In this document: positions 33,216 to 41,841 of the stretch, one piece after another | How positions within the stretch are numbered: position 1 is the stretch's first letter | How the letters are laid out: each line of letters opens with the position of its first letter | Assembly (NCBI GenBank): GCA_026990045.1 | Contig: JALSIK010000281.1 | Span: forward strand, 1-58,001 | Source of the DNA: Chromatiales bacterium | Lineage (GTDB): Bacteria; Pseudomonadota; Gammaproteobacteria; CAMYNG01 | Direction of reading: 5' to 3' | Length of the DNA stretch: 58,001 bases | Translations under genes and position numbers: made by a program | The notes under the pieces: model-generated | The model's database searches: none | What the model was told of the DNA's origin: nothing | The model's input: the letters and a program-made list of their open reading frames with translations, nothing else

Positions 33216-33231
33216 TGTGATCCCACTCACA
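33216..33231. promoter_or_regulatory. perfect CRP/Vfr-type site, left
   Basis: TGTGA TCCCAC TCACA, symmetrical and matching consensus in both arms. It lies about 87 bp before the leftward pseudo-receiver/GTPase operon and 67 bp, centre to centre, from a second site. A weak -10 on the minus strand (TAGTCT) lies near 33176-33181. Confidence 0.75.
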
Positions 33232-33282
33232 GATACCTTTAGCACCCGCTGGCGCGGGCCGGCGATGGGGGCAGACTGTTTC

Positions 33283-33298
33283 TGTGAGCCCACTCACA
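33283..33298. promoter_or_regulatory. perfect CRP/Vfr-type site, right
   Basis: TGTGA GCCCAC TCACA. A possible -10 (TATGGG, 33340-33345) would place the transcript start near 33352, which puts this site at about -61.5, the classic class I CRP position, for the rightward chemosensory operon. Confidence 0.75.
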
Positions 33299-33419
33299 CA
33301 TTCCCCGCCGCGGCATCCACCGCCCGCCGGCGGGGACGATATGGGCACACGGACGCCGGGGCGTGGCCACGACACGCCGCACGGTGAACCCGGGAACCAA
33401 CGGAAAGCAGGCGGCCACC

Positions 33420-34307
33420 ATGAACGACAAGCCCGTGTACGCGGTGCGGCTGGAAAATGTCGCCGACAGCGAGCGCATCATCTTCAAGCTGATCTTTTCC
33501 GTCTCCCGCAACAGCCCCAGCCGGCCCCACGGCTACGCGCTGGCGGAGGCGGGGACGGCGGACATCGTCATCGGCCCGGAGCCGGCCGCCGCCGGCGGCG
33601 CCCGGGTGCTGCCCCTGCGCGATGCCGGCGACGGCCGCGGGCCCGGCCTGGTGCGGCCCCTCATCGCCAGCCGGGTGCTGGCGGCGCTGGATGCGCTGGT
33701 CGCCGCGCCGGCGGCGGAGGATGCCGGGGCAGACGCGGGATCGGCCGCCCCGGACGCCGCCCCGGTGGTGGAGTTCAGCATCAGCGAGGAAGAGGCCTCG
33801 GAGCTGGCCATCGTCCACGACGAGAGCCTGTCCAACCCGGCCAACGAGGCCGCGGAGGCGCCCGCCGATGCCGCACCCGCGGCCACCGTGCATCCCCTGC
33901 CGGGTGCGAAGGAGGCGCCGCGGCCGCGGGCCCTGGTGGTGGACGACAGCGCCTCGGTGCGCAAGCAGCTCGAGCTGGAGCTGGACCTGTTCGAGGTGGA
34001 GGTGGACTACGCCGCCGGCGGCGAGGAGGCGCGCGGCCACCTCGCCGCCCGCCGCTACGACGTGGCCTTTCTCGACGTGGTGATGCCGGACGCCGACGGC
34101 TTCGACCTGTGCAAGGCCATCAAGGCCGCCTCGCCCGCCACCCGCGTCATCATGCTCACCGGCAAGGCGACCCAGGCGGACAAGATCAAGGGCACCCTGG
34201 CCGGTTGCGACGCCTACCTGGTGAAGCCGGTGGGGCGCGAGATGTTTCAGTCCACGGTGCGCAGGTTCCTGCAGTTGCGGCAGGCCCGCAGCGCCATGGG
34301 CGCGTGA
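33420..34307 (+). CDS. pseudo-receiver plus receiver response regulator, PilG-like position
   Basis: 295 residues. Residues 5-95 look like a receiver that has lost its phosphorylation site (YAVRLENVADSERIIFKLIF ... RPLIASRVLAALD). An Ala/Glu linker follows. Residues 171-290 are a true receiver with paired aspartates in VVDDSASV, phospho-acceptor D219 (FLDVVMPDADG) and K269. In Pseudomonas PilG, a stand-alone receiver, takes phosphate from ChpA and promotes pilus extension; this protein occupies that place in the operon. It is first in the rightward operon, with PilH 36 bp downstream. Confidence 0.82.
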   Translation: MNDKPVYAVRLENVADSERIIFKLIFSVSRNSPSRPHGYALAEAGTADIVIGPEPAAAGGARVLPLRDAGDGRGPGLVRPLIASRVLAALDALVAAPAAEDAGADAGSAAPDAAPVVEFSISEEEASELAIVHDESLSNPANEAAEAPADAAPAATVHPLPGAKEAPRPRALVVDDSASVRKQLELELDLFEVEVDYAAGGEEARGHLAARRYDVAFLDVVMPDADGFDLCKAIKAASPATRVIMLTGKATQADKIKGTLAGCDAYLVKPVGREMFQSTVRRFLQLRQARSAMGA

Positions 34308-34343
34308 ACCGGAGCAACGACGAGGCACGAGGAGGAGAGACAC

Positions 34344-34709
34344 ATGGCCATCAACAAGGTGCTCGTGGTGGACGACTCGCCGGCGGAGCTGTCGGCCATC
34401 CGCAACATCGTGGCCGACACCGGCTGCATGGTCATCGCCGCCACCAACGGCCGCGAGGCGGTGGAGCTGGCGCGGCGCGAGTCGCCGGACATCATCTTCA
34501 TGGACATCATCATGCCGGAGATGGACGGCTACGAGGCCACGCGCCGGCTGGCCAACGATCCCGCCACCCGCGACATCCCCATCATCTTCGTCAGCAGCAA
34601 GAACCAGAAGGCGGACAAGATCTGGGGCCAGATGCAGGGCGGCAAGGGCTACATCACCAAGCCCTTCGAGCCGGCCCAGATCGTCGAGCATCTCAAGGCC
34701 CTGGGCTGA
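34344..34709 (+). CDS. pilH: response regulator PilH
   Basis: 121 residues, a single receiver: D10/D11, D54 in FMDIIMPEMDG, K106 in YITKPF. The stretch NQKADKIWGQMQGGKGY matches PilH, where DKVWGKRQGA occupies the same place. PilH counteracts PilG output or drains phosphate from ChpA. A GAGGAGAG ribosome site precedes the ATG. It sits between the PilG-like and PilI-like genes in the usual pilGHIJ order. Confidence 0.87.
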   Translation: MAINKVLVVDDSPAELSAIRNIVADTGCMVIAATNGREAVELARRESPDIIFMDIIMPEMDGYEATRRLANDPATRDIPIIFVSSKNQKADKIWGQMQGGKGYITKPFEPAQIVEHLKALG

Positions 34710-34719
34710 GGCGGCGCCC

Positions 34720-35262
34720 ATGACCGGTGACGTCACCGACGCCGAGGCCCTGCTGGCCCGGCCCGGGGACGCGGCCCCGGGCGCAGGCCTGCGCTACGGC
34801 TACCGGCTCGGCGGCCTGGCCCTGCTGGTGGAGGCCGGCCTCAAGAGCGAGGTGACGGCGGCCGCGCGCCTGTGCCCGGTCCCGCGCACCCCGCCGGCCC
34901 TGGCCGGGCTCATCAACGTGCGCGGCAACATCGTGCCGGTGTTCGACCTGGAGCAGGCCCTGGGCCTGCCGCCGCCGGAGCAGGCGCCGGAGCACGTGCT
35001 GGTGCTGGGCGAGGGCGAGGCCGCCGCGGGGGTGCGCATCGCCCGCCTGCCCGAGTCGGTGCGGCTGGCCGCACCGGCGCCGGCCCAGCCGCCGCCGGCG
35101 CTGGCCGGGTACGCCGGCGAGGCCTGGCACGATGCCGGCGGCACCCTGTGGTGGGCCCTGGACCACCGGGCCTGTTTCCGGCACCTGCAGCGCCAACTCA
35201 GCGGGCTGGCCCCCGGCGGGCCGCCCCCCCATCCGGCCGCGGCGACCGCGGCCTCCGCCTGA
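34720..35262 (+). CDS. pilI: CheW-domain adaptor, PilI-like
   Basis: 180 residues, one CheW domain: LRYGYRLGGLALLVEAGLKS, VPRTPPALAGLINVRGNIVP and VFDLEQALGLP, the last two being standard CheW/PilI segments. It couples the PilJ-type receptor to the ChpA-type kinase. It begins 10 bp after pilH and ends 18 bp before the receptor gene. Confidence 0.86.
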   Translation: MTGDVTDAEALLARPGDAAPGAGLRYGYRLGGLALLVEAGLKSEVTAAARLCPVPRTPPALAGLINVRGNIVPVFDLEQALGLPPPEQAPEHVLVLGEGEAAAGVRIARLPESVRLAAPAPAQPPPALAGYAGEAWHDAGGTLWWALDHRACFRHLQRQLSGLAPGGPPPHPAAATAASA

Positions 35263-35280
35263 TCCCGGGAGGACACCTCC

Positions 35281-37149
35281 ATGCTCAACCGACTCAAGAT
35301 CGCCACCCGGCTGGTGGTCCTCATCGCGGTCCAGATCACGGTGCTGGGCCTGGTGGGCGCCGTGGCCATCACCGCGCTCAACAACGCCTTCAACACCACC
35401 GCCCTGCTCAACACCAGTGTCATCGAGCAGGTGAAACTCAACCAGCTCAACGAGACCGTGCGCGGCGACCTGCTGGAGACGGTCAACCGCGCGGCCGCGG
35501 GCAAGCTGTCCTGGGAGGCGCTGGACGAGGCCCTGCTGGCGGCACGCAACCTGTTCGTCAACAACTGGGACGAGTACAGGGAGGAGAAGACCCCGGAGCA
35601 GGTGCGTGACATCGAGGCCTCGCTGGGGGCGGAGTACCAGGCGGTGCTCGCGGCCTTCGACCGCCTGCGCGGGTTCCAGGCCGCGCGGGACCGCGAGGGA
35701 CTGGCCGCCTTCGCGGAGGGCGAGCTGCCGCGCATGGTCAACCCCTTCCTGCTGGAGCTCAACGAGCGGGTGGCCGAGCAGCAGCTCGCCTCCGAGGCGC
35801 TGTTCGAGAGCTCCCTGCGCGAGGGCCGGCTGGCCCTGTGGGGTGCCGCCGGCGTGGTGGTGGTGGGCCTGCTGGTGGCGGGCCTGCTGGGTTATCTCAT
35901 CTACCTGGGCATCAACCGCTCCATCCGGCGCATCCAGGCCACGGTGGCGGAGGTGTCCGAGGGCAACTACTACGCCCGCACCGGCCTCACCGGCACCGAC
36001 GAGCTGGCCGAGCTGGGCGGGGCCTTCGACGCCCTGCTCGAGGACAAGGTGGCCAGCCTGGTCCGGGCGGAACAGGAGAACGAGCGCCTCAACGAATCGG
36101 TCATCGCCCTGCTGGAGGCGGTGTCCCGGCTCAGCCAGCGCGACCTCACCGTCAAGGTGCCGGTGACCGAGGACGTGACCGGCCCGGTGGCCGACGCCCT
36201 GAACCAGCTCACCGGCGAGACCTCGCGCGTGCTCCAGGGCGTGCGCCGCATCTCGGAGGAGGTGGCCCGGGCCTCGGCCATGGTCAAGGCCCAGTCGGAC
36301 AACGTCATCGCGGTGGCGGCCGAGGAACGGCGCGAAGTGGAGGAGACCGCCCGCGAGCTGGCCCACGCGGTGGAGACCATGGCCCACATCGCCGCCCTGG
36401 CGGAGGAGTGCGACCGGGCCGCGGAGCAGGCCATCCGCACCACCCACACCGCGCTGGAGACCGTGACCCGCACGGTGGAGGGCATCAACGGCATCCGCGA
36501 GACCATCCACGAGACGGAAAAGCGCATCAAGCGCCTGGGCGAGCGCTCGCAGGAGATCAGCCGCGCGGTGAACCTCATCAACAGCATCTCCGAGCGCACC
36601 CACATCCTCGCCCTCAACGCCTCCATGCACGCCGCCTCCGCCGGCGAGGCCGGCAAGAGCTTCGCCGTGGTGGCGGACGAGGTGCAGCGCCTGGCGGAGA
36701 GCGCGCGCGACGCCACCGCCCAGATCTCCACCCTGGTGTCCAACATCCAGGTGGAGACCGCCGACACCGTGGCCACCATGAACGAGGTGATCACCCAGGT
36801 GGTGGAAGGCACCCGCCTGGCGCAGGAGGCGGGCCAGCAGATGCAGCGCACCGAGGAGAGCACCGCCGGCCTGGTGGAGGCGGTGCGTCGCATCAACGAG
36901 CGCTCGCAGGACCAGGCTCGGCTGTCCAATGCCCTGCAGGGGCGCGCCGGCCAGATCCAGGAGAGCACGCGCAAGACCAGCCAGCAGCTCCAGGAGCAGA
37001 CCCAGCAGACCACCCGCCTGGTGGAGTACGCCCGCGGCCTGCTCAACGCGGTCAACGTCTTTCGCCTGCCCGAGGGCGATGCGGCCCCGGGGCTGGCCCC
37101 GCTGGCCCCGGCCCCGGCGGGCGGCGAGCTGGAGAAAAAGGCCTCCTGA
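35281..37149 (+). CDS. pilJ: methyl-accepting chemoreceptor, PilJ-like
   Basis: 622 residues. Transmembrane segments at about 12-34 and 184-210 enclose a periplasmic helical sensor domain of roughly 150 residues. A HAMP-like region follows, then a long coiled-coil signalling domain whose tip is around LINSISERTHILALNASMHA, the receptor hairpin. The short periplasmic part and the operon order match PilJ, which senses type IV pili or surface contact. GGGAGGA precedes the ATG. No CheR or CheB gene lies nearby, so methylation, if used, must come from elsewhere. Confidence 0.87.
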   Translation: MLNRLKIATRLVVLIAVQITVLGLVGAVAITALNNAFNTTALLNTSVIEQVKLNQLNETVRGDLLETVNRAAAGKLSWEALDEALLAARNLFVNNWDEYREEKTPEQVRDIEASLGAEYQAVLAAFDRLRGFQAARDREGLAAFAEGELPRMVNPFLLELNERVAEQQLASEALFESSLREGRLALWGAAGVVVVGLLVAGLLGYLIYLGINRSIRRIQATVAEVSEGNYYARTGLTGTDELAELGGAFDALLEDKVASLVRAEQENERLNESVIALLEAVSRLSQRDLTVKVPVTEDVTGPVADALNQLTGETSRVLQGVRRISEEVARASAMVKAQSDNVIAVAAEERREVEETARELAHAVETMAHIAALAEECDRAAEQAIRTTHTALETVTRTVEGINGIRETIHETEKRIKRLGERSQEISRAVNLINSISERTHILALNASMHAASAGEAGKSFAVVADEVQRLAESARDATAQISTLVSNIQVETADTVATMNEVITQVVEGTRLAQEAGQQMQRTEESTAGLVEAVRRINERSQDQARLSNALQGRAGQIQESTRKTSQQLQEQTQQTTRLVEYARGLLNAVNVFRLPEGDAAPGLAPLAPAPAGGELEKKAS

Positions 37150-37155
37150 TCCCCC

Positions 37156-40100
37156 ATGGCGATCCCGGTGGAACAGCGCAGCTCCCTGGAGCTGGAGGTG
37201 AGCGGGGTGGTGGCCGAGATGCTGGAGGCCTTCGCCGCCACCGGTGACGGCGGGGCCGATGCCGCCGCCAGCGGCGATGCCCTGGCGCGCTACCAGCGGC
37301 GGGTGGCCCGCATCGGCATGGCCGCCGGCCGTTTCGGGCTCACCGGGCTGCAGGACACCTGCGTGGAGCTGCAGGACCGGCTGCGCGCGCTCAAGCGCCG
37401 CGGCACCGGCCTCAGCGCCGAAGAACGGGAGCTGCTGGAGGAATGGCCGCTGCTGGTGATGGGGTACATCAACGCCCCCCACGACCCGGCCGCGGCGCAG
37501 GCACTGGTGGACTTTCTCCAGCGGCCCGCCTGGGGCGAGCCGGTCTCGCCCGAGACCGGGGCCGAGATCCGCAGCGCGCTGGGCAGCGACCCGGCCCTGC
37601 CGGCACCGCCCGCGGCCGGCGACGACCCGCCCCGAGACGATGCCACCGGGCACGATGCCGGGCCCGCCGGCGACGGCACCGGCGGCCTGGCCGGCCTGGG
37701 CGGGCCCCTGCGGGAGGAAGTGGAGGAGGCCATGGGCGACTGCCTGCTCCGGCTGGCCGAACCCGGGGTGGCGCCGGAGGAGGCCCGGGCGGCGCTGACC
37801 CATTGCGCCGAGCGCCTGGAGCTCCTGGCCATGACGGCGGCCACCGCCGGCCTGGCCGGTTTCATGGACGCCTGCCAGATCTTCCAGGCCGGCCTGCGGC
37901 GCCTGGCCGCCGCCGGCCGCGTGCCGGCGACGGAGGAGCTGGACGCCCTCTACCGGTGGGCGGGCCTGGTGGGGGCCTGGCTGGAGGCGCCGCACGACGC
38001 CGGGCGGGCCGAGGCCCTGGTGGACTTTCTCCAGGCCCTGCCCTGGGGCGAGCCGGTGGACGCAGAGCAGGCCGCCATCCTGCGCGGGCTGCTGGCACCC
38101 GAGGAGATCCACATCGACGCCCCGGCCGGCGGGCCGGAGGCGGCGGGCGGGGCCGGCGAAGAACCGCCGGAGATCCCGCCGGCCTACCGCGAGCTGGTGG
38201 GGCTGCTGCGCATGGAGCTGGAGCAGTCGCAGCCGGAACTGGAGTCCGCCCTGGCCGCCGCCGCCGGCGACGACATCCCGGCCGGGGACCGTCATGCCGC
38301 CTGGCGCCAGGTCCTGGATCGGCTGGAGCGCTTCGCCGGCGCCGCCGCCACCCTGGGCCTGCACGGCCTGGCCGAGGCCTGCGGGCACGTCCATGCCTGT
38401 GCCGAGTTCATCGACGCCACCGGCGAGCCGCTGGCGCCGGCGCAGCACCGCTGGTTTGCGGACTGGCCCCGGCGGGCGCGCGCCTACCTGGAGACGCTGG
38501 TGGACCCGGCCGCCTGCACCGCCCTGGCGGACTACCTGGGCGAGGCGGACTGGGGCTGTGCACCCGATGCCGCCGCGCGCGAGCGGCTGGTGCAGTCCCT
38601 GGCCCGGCCCGAGGTGGCGCTGGAAGAAGAGGAACTGGCGCCGCGCCAGGCCGAGGCCCGCGCCGAGGACGTCTCCCTGGCCCTGCCCGACGACGTCAAC
38701 CCGCAGCTGCTGGACAGCCTGCTCCAGGAGCTGCCCCACTACACCGCCGATTTCTCCGCCAGCATCACGCGCCTGGCGGAGGGCGCCGGCACCCGGGCGG
38801 ACGTGGAGACCGCCCAGCGCATCGCCCACACCCTCAAGGGCTCGGCCAACACCGTGGGCGTGGCGGGACTGGCCAACCTCACCCACCACATGGAGGACAT
38901 CCTCGAGGCCCATGCCCGCGCCGGGCGCCTGCCCCCGGCGCCCCTGGTGCGGGTGCTGCAGAGCGCCGCCGACGTGCTGGAGATGATGAGCGAGGCCCTG
39001 CTGGGGCAGGGCGAGGCCCCGGCCCATGCCCGCGAGGTGCTGCAGGAGGTGCTGGACTGGGCCAACCGCATGGACCTGGAAGGGGTGCCGGAGGATGCGC
39101 CCGCCGCCCCGGAGCCGGAGCCCGCCCCGGCGGCGGAGTCCCCGGCGGCGGAGGCCGGCCCGGTGCTGCGCATTCCCGCCCGCCTGGTGGACGAGCTGCT
39201 GCGGCGGGTGGGCGAGTCCCTCATCGTCACCGCCCAGCTCCGCGAGCGCCTGGGCCGGGCGGCGGCGGAGCTGGCGGGCCTGCGCGAGCGCAACGAGCTG
39301 CTGGGACGCCTGACCCAGGAGCTGGAGCAACTGGTGGACGTGCAGGGGATCCACGCCGGACGCGGCCGCGAGGCCGGCGGCGAGTTCGATGCCCTGGAGC
39401 TGGAGCAGTACAACGCCCTGCACACCGTCACCCACCGCCTGGTGGAGGCGGTGGCCGACAGTCGCGAGATGGGCCAGGGCATGGAGGAGCAGCTCGGGGC
39501 CTTCGACGGCCTGCTGGCGGACCAGTCGCGGCTGCAGAAGGAGACCGAGGAGCTGGTCATGGAGACCCGCATGGTGCCGGTGCAGAACCTGGTCCCGCGG
39601 CTGCAGCGGGCGGTGCGCCAGGCCTGCCGCCTCACCGGGCGCGACGCGGTGCTGGAGGTGTCGGGCGCCGACACCCTCATCGACGCCCAGGTCCTGGACC
39701 AGCTCGCCGATCCCCTCCTGCACGTGCTGCGCAACGCGGTGGACCACGGCATCGAGCCGCCGGACCGGCGGGCCGCCGCCGGCAAGCCGGAGCGGGGCCG
39801 CATCCGCCTGGCGTTCCGGCGCGAGGGCGACCACATGGTGGTGTGCTGCGAGGACGACGGCGCCGGCCTCGACCGCGAGGCCATCCTGCGCCGGGCCCGC
39901 GCCCGCGGCCTGGTGGGCGCGGACGAGACGCCGGCCGACGAGGTGCTCGACGCCCTGGTGCTGGTGCCCGGCTTCTCCACCCGCGAGGAGGTCTCCCAGG
40001 TGTCCGGCCGCGGCGTGGGCATGGACGTGGTCAACACCCGCGTGCGGGAGATGAAGGGCACCCTGCGCCTGCACTCGGAGCCGGGCCGCGGCTGCCGGGT

Positions 40101-40977
40101 GGAGATGCGCCTGCCGCTCACCCTCATCTCGGTCCATGCCCTGCTGGTGGGGGCGGGGGCCGGCCGCGTGGCCCTGTCCAGCCGCGGGGTGGAGCGCATC
40201 GTCTATGGCGGCGACGGCCGCTGGGAGGCCGGCGCGGACGGCGCGCAGTACTGCCTGGGTGACGAGTGCCACGCCGCCTTCGAGCTGGAGGCCCTGCTGG
40301 GCCTGCCCGCGCCGGCGGCGGACGGCGAACCGCGGCCGGTGCTGCTGGTGCGCGATCACGGCGGCCTGCTGCGGGCGGTGCGGGTGGCCCGGGTGCTGGC
40401 CAGCCAGGACCTGGTGGTGAAGCAGATGGGCCCGTACATGCCACGGGTGCCCGGCCTCGACGGCGCCACCATCCTCGGCGACGGCACCGTGGCCCCGGTG
40501 CTGGACCTGCCGGCGGTGCTGGCCGCGGCGCGCAGCGACGGCCTGCCCGCGGCGGCGCCGGCGGCGGCGGAGGCCGCCGCCCCGCCGCGGGCCCTGGTGG
40601 TGGACGACTCCCTGTCCGCCCGCCGCAGCCTGGCCCAGTTCGTGGCCGACCTGGGTTACGAGGTGCATACCGCCCGCGACGGGCTGGAGGCCATCGAGCT
40701 GCTGGGCCGGGTGCAGCCGGAGCTGCTGCTGGTGGACCTGGAGATGCCGCGCATGAACGGCCTCGAGCTCACCGCCCACGTGCGCGCCGACGACGCCCAC
40801 CGCCACCTGCCGGTGATCATGATCACCTCGCGTTCCACCGACAAGCACCGGCGCCAGGCCGAGCGCGCGGGGGTGGACCGCTATCTCACCAAGCCCTTTT
40901 CCGAAGACGAACTGCTGGGCCACATCGCCACGCTGGCCGCGCGGCCGCCGGCCCGGCTCCATGCAGGAGGACCGTGA
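37156..40977 (+). CDS. chpA: ChpA/PilL-type hybrid chemosensory kinase
   Basis: 1273 residues. Three tandem repeats of about 125 residues (15-135, 185-312, 345-472), each closing on LVDFLxxxxWGEPV or a variant, look like Hpt domains that have lost the histidine. A genuine Hpt follows with His558 in AHTLKGSANTVG. Then come a dimerisation domain (from about 672), an ATPase domain with HVLRNAVDHGIE (about 856), G1 box GRGVGMDVV, a CheW domain (about 985-1110) and a receiver with D1194 and K1246. It should autophosphorylate and feed the PilG/PilH-type regulators. The long open frame on the opposite strand is a GC artefact. Confidence 0.9.
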   Translation: MAIPVEQRSSLELEVSGVVAEMLEAFAATGDGGADAAASGDALARYQRRVARIGMAAGRFGLTGLQDTCVELQDRLRALKRRGTGLSAEERELLEEWPLLVMGYINAPHDPAAAQALVDFLQRPAWGEPVSPETGAEIRSALGSDPALPAPPAAGDDPPRDDATGHDAGPAGDGTGGLAGLGGPLREEVEEAMGDCLLRLAEPGVAPEEARAALTHCAERLELLAMTAATAGLAGFMDACQIFQAGLRRLAAAGRVPATEELDALYRWAGLVGAWLEAPHDAGRAEALVDFLQALPWGEPVDAEQAAILRGLLAPEEIHIDAPAGGPEAAGGAGEEPPEIPPAYRELVGLLRMELEQSQPELESALAAAAGDDIPAGDRHAAWRQVLDRLERFAGAAATLGLHGLAEACGHVHACAEFIDATGEPLAPAQHRWFADWPRRARAYLETLVDPAACTALADYLGEADWGCAPDAAARERLVQSLARPEVALEEEELAPRQAEARAEDVSLALPDDVNPQLLDSLLQELPHYTADFSASITRLAEGAGTRADVETAQRIAHTLKGSANTVGVAGLANLTHHMEDILEAHARAGRLPPAPLVRVLQSAADVLEMMSEALLGQGEAPAHAREVLQEVLDWANRMDLEGVPEDAPAAPEPEPAPAAESPAAEAGPVLRIPARLVDELLRRVGESLIVTAQLRERLGRAAAELAGLRERNELLGRLTQELEQLVDVQGIHAGRGREAGGEFDALELEQYNALHTVTHRLVEAVADSREMGQGMEEQLGAFDGLLADQSRLQKETEELVMETRMVPVQNLVPRLQRAVRQACRLTGRDAVLEVSGADTLIDAQVLDQLADPLLHVLRNAVDHGIEPPDRRAAAGKPERGRIRLAFRREGDHMVVCCEDDGAGLDREAILRRARARGLVGADETPADEVLDALVLVPGFSTREEVSQVSGRGVGMDVVNTRVREMKGTLRLHSEPGRGCRVEMRLPLTLISVHALLVGAGAGRVALSSRGVERIVYGGDGRWEAGADGAQYCLGDECHAAFELEALLGLPAPAADGEPRPVLLVRDHGGLLRAVRVARVLASQDLVVKQMGPYMPRVPGLDGATILGDGTVAPVLDLPAVLAAARSDGLPAAAPAAAEAAAPPRALVVDDSLSARRSLAQFVADLGYEVHTARDGLEAIELLGRVQPELLLVDLEMPRMNGLELTAHVRADDAHRHLPVIMITSRSTDKHRRQAERAGVDRYLTKPFSEDELLGHIATLAARPPARLHAGGP

Positions 40978-41783
40978 TGTTCCGAAGCCGCCTCGTGTTG
41001 ATCCTGGCCCTGCTGGCCGCCGTGCCCGCGGCGGCGGAGGAGGCCGCCGAGACCTATACCTTCGGCATCGTGCCGCAGCAGTCGGGCAGCCGCCTGTCGC
41101 GGCTGTGGTCGCCCATCCTCGCCTGGCTCGAGGAGCGCAGCGGGCTGCGGCTGCGCTTTGCCACCACCCGCAACATTCCCACCTTCGAAAAGCGCCTGGC
41201 CCAGGGCAAGTACGATTTCGCCTACATGAATCCCTATCACTACATCCAGTTCCACGACGCCAGCGGCTACACCGCCTTCGCCCGGGCCCGCGACAAGCGG
41301 CTCAAGGGGATCCTGGTGGTGCGGCGCGACAGCCCGTTCCGGCGCCTGGCGGACCTGGACGAGCGGGACCTGGCGTTTCCGTCCAACGCCTTTGCCGCCA
41401 ACCTGGTGCCGCGGGCGGTGTTCCGCCAGGAGGGCATCGACGTGGAGGCCCACTTCGTCTCGTCCCACGACTCGGTCTACCGCAACGTGGCCAAGGGCCG
41501 CTATCCCGCCGGGGGCGGGGTGATGCGCACCTTCCGCAACACGCCGGCGGCCTACCGCAGGCAGTTGCGGGTGCTGTGGACCTCGGAGGGCTACACGCCC
41601 CATGCCTTCGCCGCCCACCCGCGGGTGCCGCCGGAGGCGGTGGAGCGGCTGCGCGCGGCCATGCTGGCCATGGACCGCGATCCCCGCGGCCGCGCCCTGC
41701 TCAAGCGCATCCGCCTCAAGGGCATCGAGGCCGGCCGTGACGCCGACTGGAACGACGTGCGCGAGCTGGCGATCAACGACTGA
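40977..41783 (+). CDS. PhnD-like periplasmic binding protein
   Basis: 268 residues. Signal peptide (MFRSRLVLILALLAAVPAAA), then the PhnD/phosphonate-phosphite binding fold: TFGIVPQQSGSRLSRLWSPI, NIPTFEKRLAQGKYDFAYMN, FPSNAFAANLVPRAVF and VSSHDSVYRNVAKGRYPAGG. Its ATG shares a base with the chpA stop, so it is translationally coupled. No ABC permease or ATPase is present, so it is more likely a ligand-binding partner of the PilJ-like receptor than part of a transporter. The ligand cannot be read from the sequence. Confidence 0.82.
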   Translation: MFRSRLVLILALLAAVPAAAEEAAETYTFGIVPQQSGSRLSRLWSPILAWLEERSGLRLRFATTRNIPTFEKRLAQGKYDFAYMNPYHYIQFHDASGYTAFARARDKRLKGILVVRRDSPFRRLADLDERDLAFPSNAFAANLVPRAVFRQEGIDVEAHFVSSHDSVYRNVAKGRYPAGGGVMRTFRNTPAAYRRQLRVLWTSEGYTPHAFAAHPRVPPEAVERLRAAMLAMDRDPRGRALLKRIRLKGIEAGRDADWNDVRELAIND

Positions 41784-41787
41784 GGAA

Positions 41788-41808
41788 CTGGATGCTGGGG
41801 GCTGGGAA
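41788..41808 (+). repeat. heptamer array after PhnD-like gene
   Basis: CTGGATG CTGGGGG CTGGGAA, three 7-bp units starting 4 bp after the stop codon. G-rich on the sense strand like the other arrays in the window. Confidence 0.6.
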
Positions 41809-41841
41809 AAAGGCCAGGGGACCGGCCGCCGGGTGCAGGGA

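Noticed and set aside
34693..40962. Very long open frame (over 2000 codons) on the minus strand across the pilI-pilJ-chpA genes
   Set aside because: It is antisense to genes with clear domains; long antisense frames are common in very GC-rich DNA because stop codons are rare. Its translation is rich in His, Gln and Gly without any fold.
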